Source of the DNA: Phycisphaerales bacterium
GTDB lineage: Bacteria; Planctomycetota; Phycisphaerae; Phycisphaerales; UBA1924
Assembly: GCA_016763115.1 (NCBI GenBank)
Contig: JAESUL010000296.1
Span: forward strand, 1-6,596
Length of the DNA: 6,596 nucleotides
Direction: 5' to 3'
The notes under the pieces were generated by a model. It was not told the origin of the DNA and did not search any database. It worked only from the letters and a program-made list of their open reading frames with translations. Below, one piece after another: positions 6,146 through 6,596 of the stretch. Each line of letters begins with the position of its first letter. Positions within the stretch are counted from its first letter, which is position 1. The position numbers and the translations under genes are program-made.

Positions 6146-6596
6146 CGATCATTCTTGCGACCCAAAACCCGGGGAAAATCCGAGAAATGCGTGCATTGCT
6201 CGCCGACTCAAGGATCTCCATCCTTGGGTTATCGGAACTCGGACGAGACTTTGATGAGCCCGAAGAGACCGGGACCACCTTCCTCGCCAACGCCACCATC
6301 AAGGCCCAAGCATATGCCCAAGCCACCGGGCACTGGTGCTTGGCAGATGATTCCGGGCTTGAAGTCGACACGCTCGGCGGTGCGCCCGGCGTGATCTCGA
6401 GCCACTACGCCTTTGACGGCGACGCCGATGGCGAGGCTGCCACCATGACCCGTGAACAACGCGACGCCAAAAACATTCAACGACTACTCGACGATCTTGA
6501 TGGCGTCAAAGACCGAACCGCAAGGTTTGTGTGCACGATGGTACTGGCAAAGCCAACCTCCCTCCCAAGTAGAGCCGGCTTGCAGCCGGCTTCTTC
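6139..6596 (+). CDS. rdgB: RdgB/HAM1 XTP/dITP diphosphatase, 3'-truncated by window edge
   Basis: House-cleaning nucleotide pyrophosphatase that hydrolyses dITP, ITP and XTP to monophosphates, keeping deaminated purines out of DNA and RNA. The 152 visible codons carry the family motifs in order: T8-Q-N-P-G-K13 with E16 (nucleotide and metal contacts), E43-T-G-T-T-F-x-x-N-A, A69-D-D-S-G-L with catalytic D71 (E. coli D69), and G-G-A-P-G-V at 80-85. The usual S-A-R-Y reads S87-S-H-Y90, so the conserved Arg is His. An extra loop (84-110) precedes the K-N-x-x-x-L-L motif. The frame is open at the right edge; the last codons encode a palindromic repeat (SRAGLQPAS) in a place where E. coli RdgB has a variable loop. 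The start at 6139 has no ribosome site but an exactly spaced -10 box. The gene is divergent from the kinase across 55 nt. Function is sure; whether the gene stays intact beyond the edge cannot be seen. Confidence 0.9.
   Translation, partial: MTTIILATQNPGKIREMRALLADSRISILGLSELGRDFDEPEETGTTFLANATIKAQAYAQATGHWCLADDSGLEVDTLGGAPGVISSHYAFDGDADGEAATMTREQRDAKNIQRLLDDLDGVKDRTARFVCTMVLAKPTSLPSRAGLQPAS
6573..6591. repeat. Palindromic repeat (two AGCCGGCT arms) inside rdgB
   Basis: AGCCGGCT at 6573-6580 and again at 6584-6591, separated by TGC. Each 8-mer is its own reverse complement, so the pair is both a direct repeat and an 8-bp hairpin with a 3-nt loop. It is read in frame as part of SRAGLQPAS. The flanking stretch from about 6553 lacks any match to RdgB that I recognise. 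From memory this resembles a dispersed REP-like element seen in planctomycete genomes and their predicted proteins; copy number cannot be judged here. Confidence 0.6.

Noticed and set aside
6084..6371. N-terminal extension of the PfkB-family kinase to ATG 6371 (492-residue frame)
   Set aside because: The extra 96 residues run antisense through conserved rdgB codons and match no kinase domain; ATG 6083 has a ribosome site and a promoter just upstream.

Overview
The window is about 60% G+C, densely coding bacterial DNA with very short intergenic gaps. Every gene is a housekeeping or metabolic type: long-form isocitrate dehydrogenase, an exported S41 peptidase, ribose-5-phosphate isomerase A, an ALDH7-type aldehyde dehydrogenase, a PfkB/ribokinase-family sugar kinase and an RdgB/HAM1 nucleotide pyrophosphatase. 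The gene set, the sparse Shine-Dalgarno sites and an AGCCGGCT-type palindromic repeat at the right edge make me think of a marine Planctomycetota (Phycisphaerae-like) genome. That placement is an inference from memory of similar proteins, not proven by the sequence. I see no phage, transposon, CRISPR, tRNA or rRNA.

Layout. Plus strand, 1-1311: isocitrate dehydrogenase, cut at its 5' end by the window edge. A 14-bp hairpin followed by T7 lies 30 nt after its stop. The start codon of the next gene, an exported S41 peptidase (1351-2607, plus), sits inside that hairpin. The peptidase meets rpiA (2608-3297, minus) tail to tail, with stop codons touching. Reading leftward on the minus strand, a three-gene cluster runs PfkB-family kinase (6083-4893), ALDH7 dehydrogenase (4834-3290), rpiA (3297-2608). 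The last two overlap by 8 nt. Divergently, rdgB starts at 6139 on the plus strand and runs off the right edge.

How it works together. The kinase and RpiA suggest pentose or sugar-phosphate metabolism. The ALDH7 enzyme (normally alpha-aminoadipate semialdehyde oxidation) between them is not an obvious partner. Isocitrate dehydrogenase serves the TCA cycle and carries NAD-type rather than NADP-type coenzyme residues.

The most interesting structure is regulatory. Start codons at 1351 and 6139 each lie exactly 6 nt after a -10-like hexamer (TACAAT, TATGAT), as expected for leaderless transcripts. A leaderless transcript of the peptidase gene would begin inside the terminator hairpin and lose its left arm, so the same DNA could terminate the upstream gene while sparing its own gene. 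The second notable point is a palindromic repeat lying in frame within rdgB. No new multi-gene system is evident.
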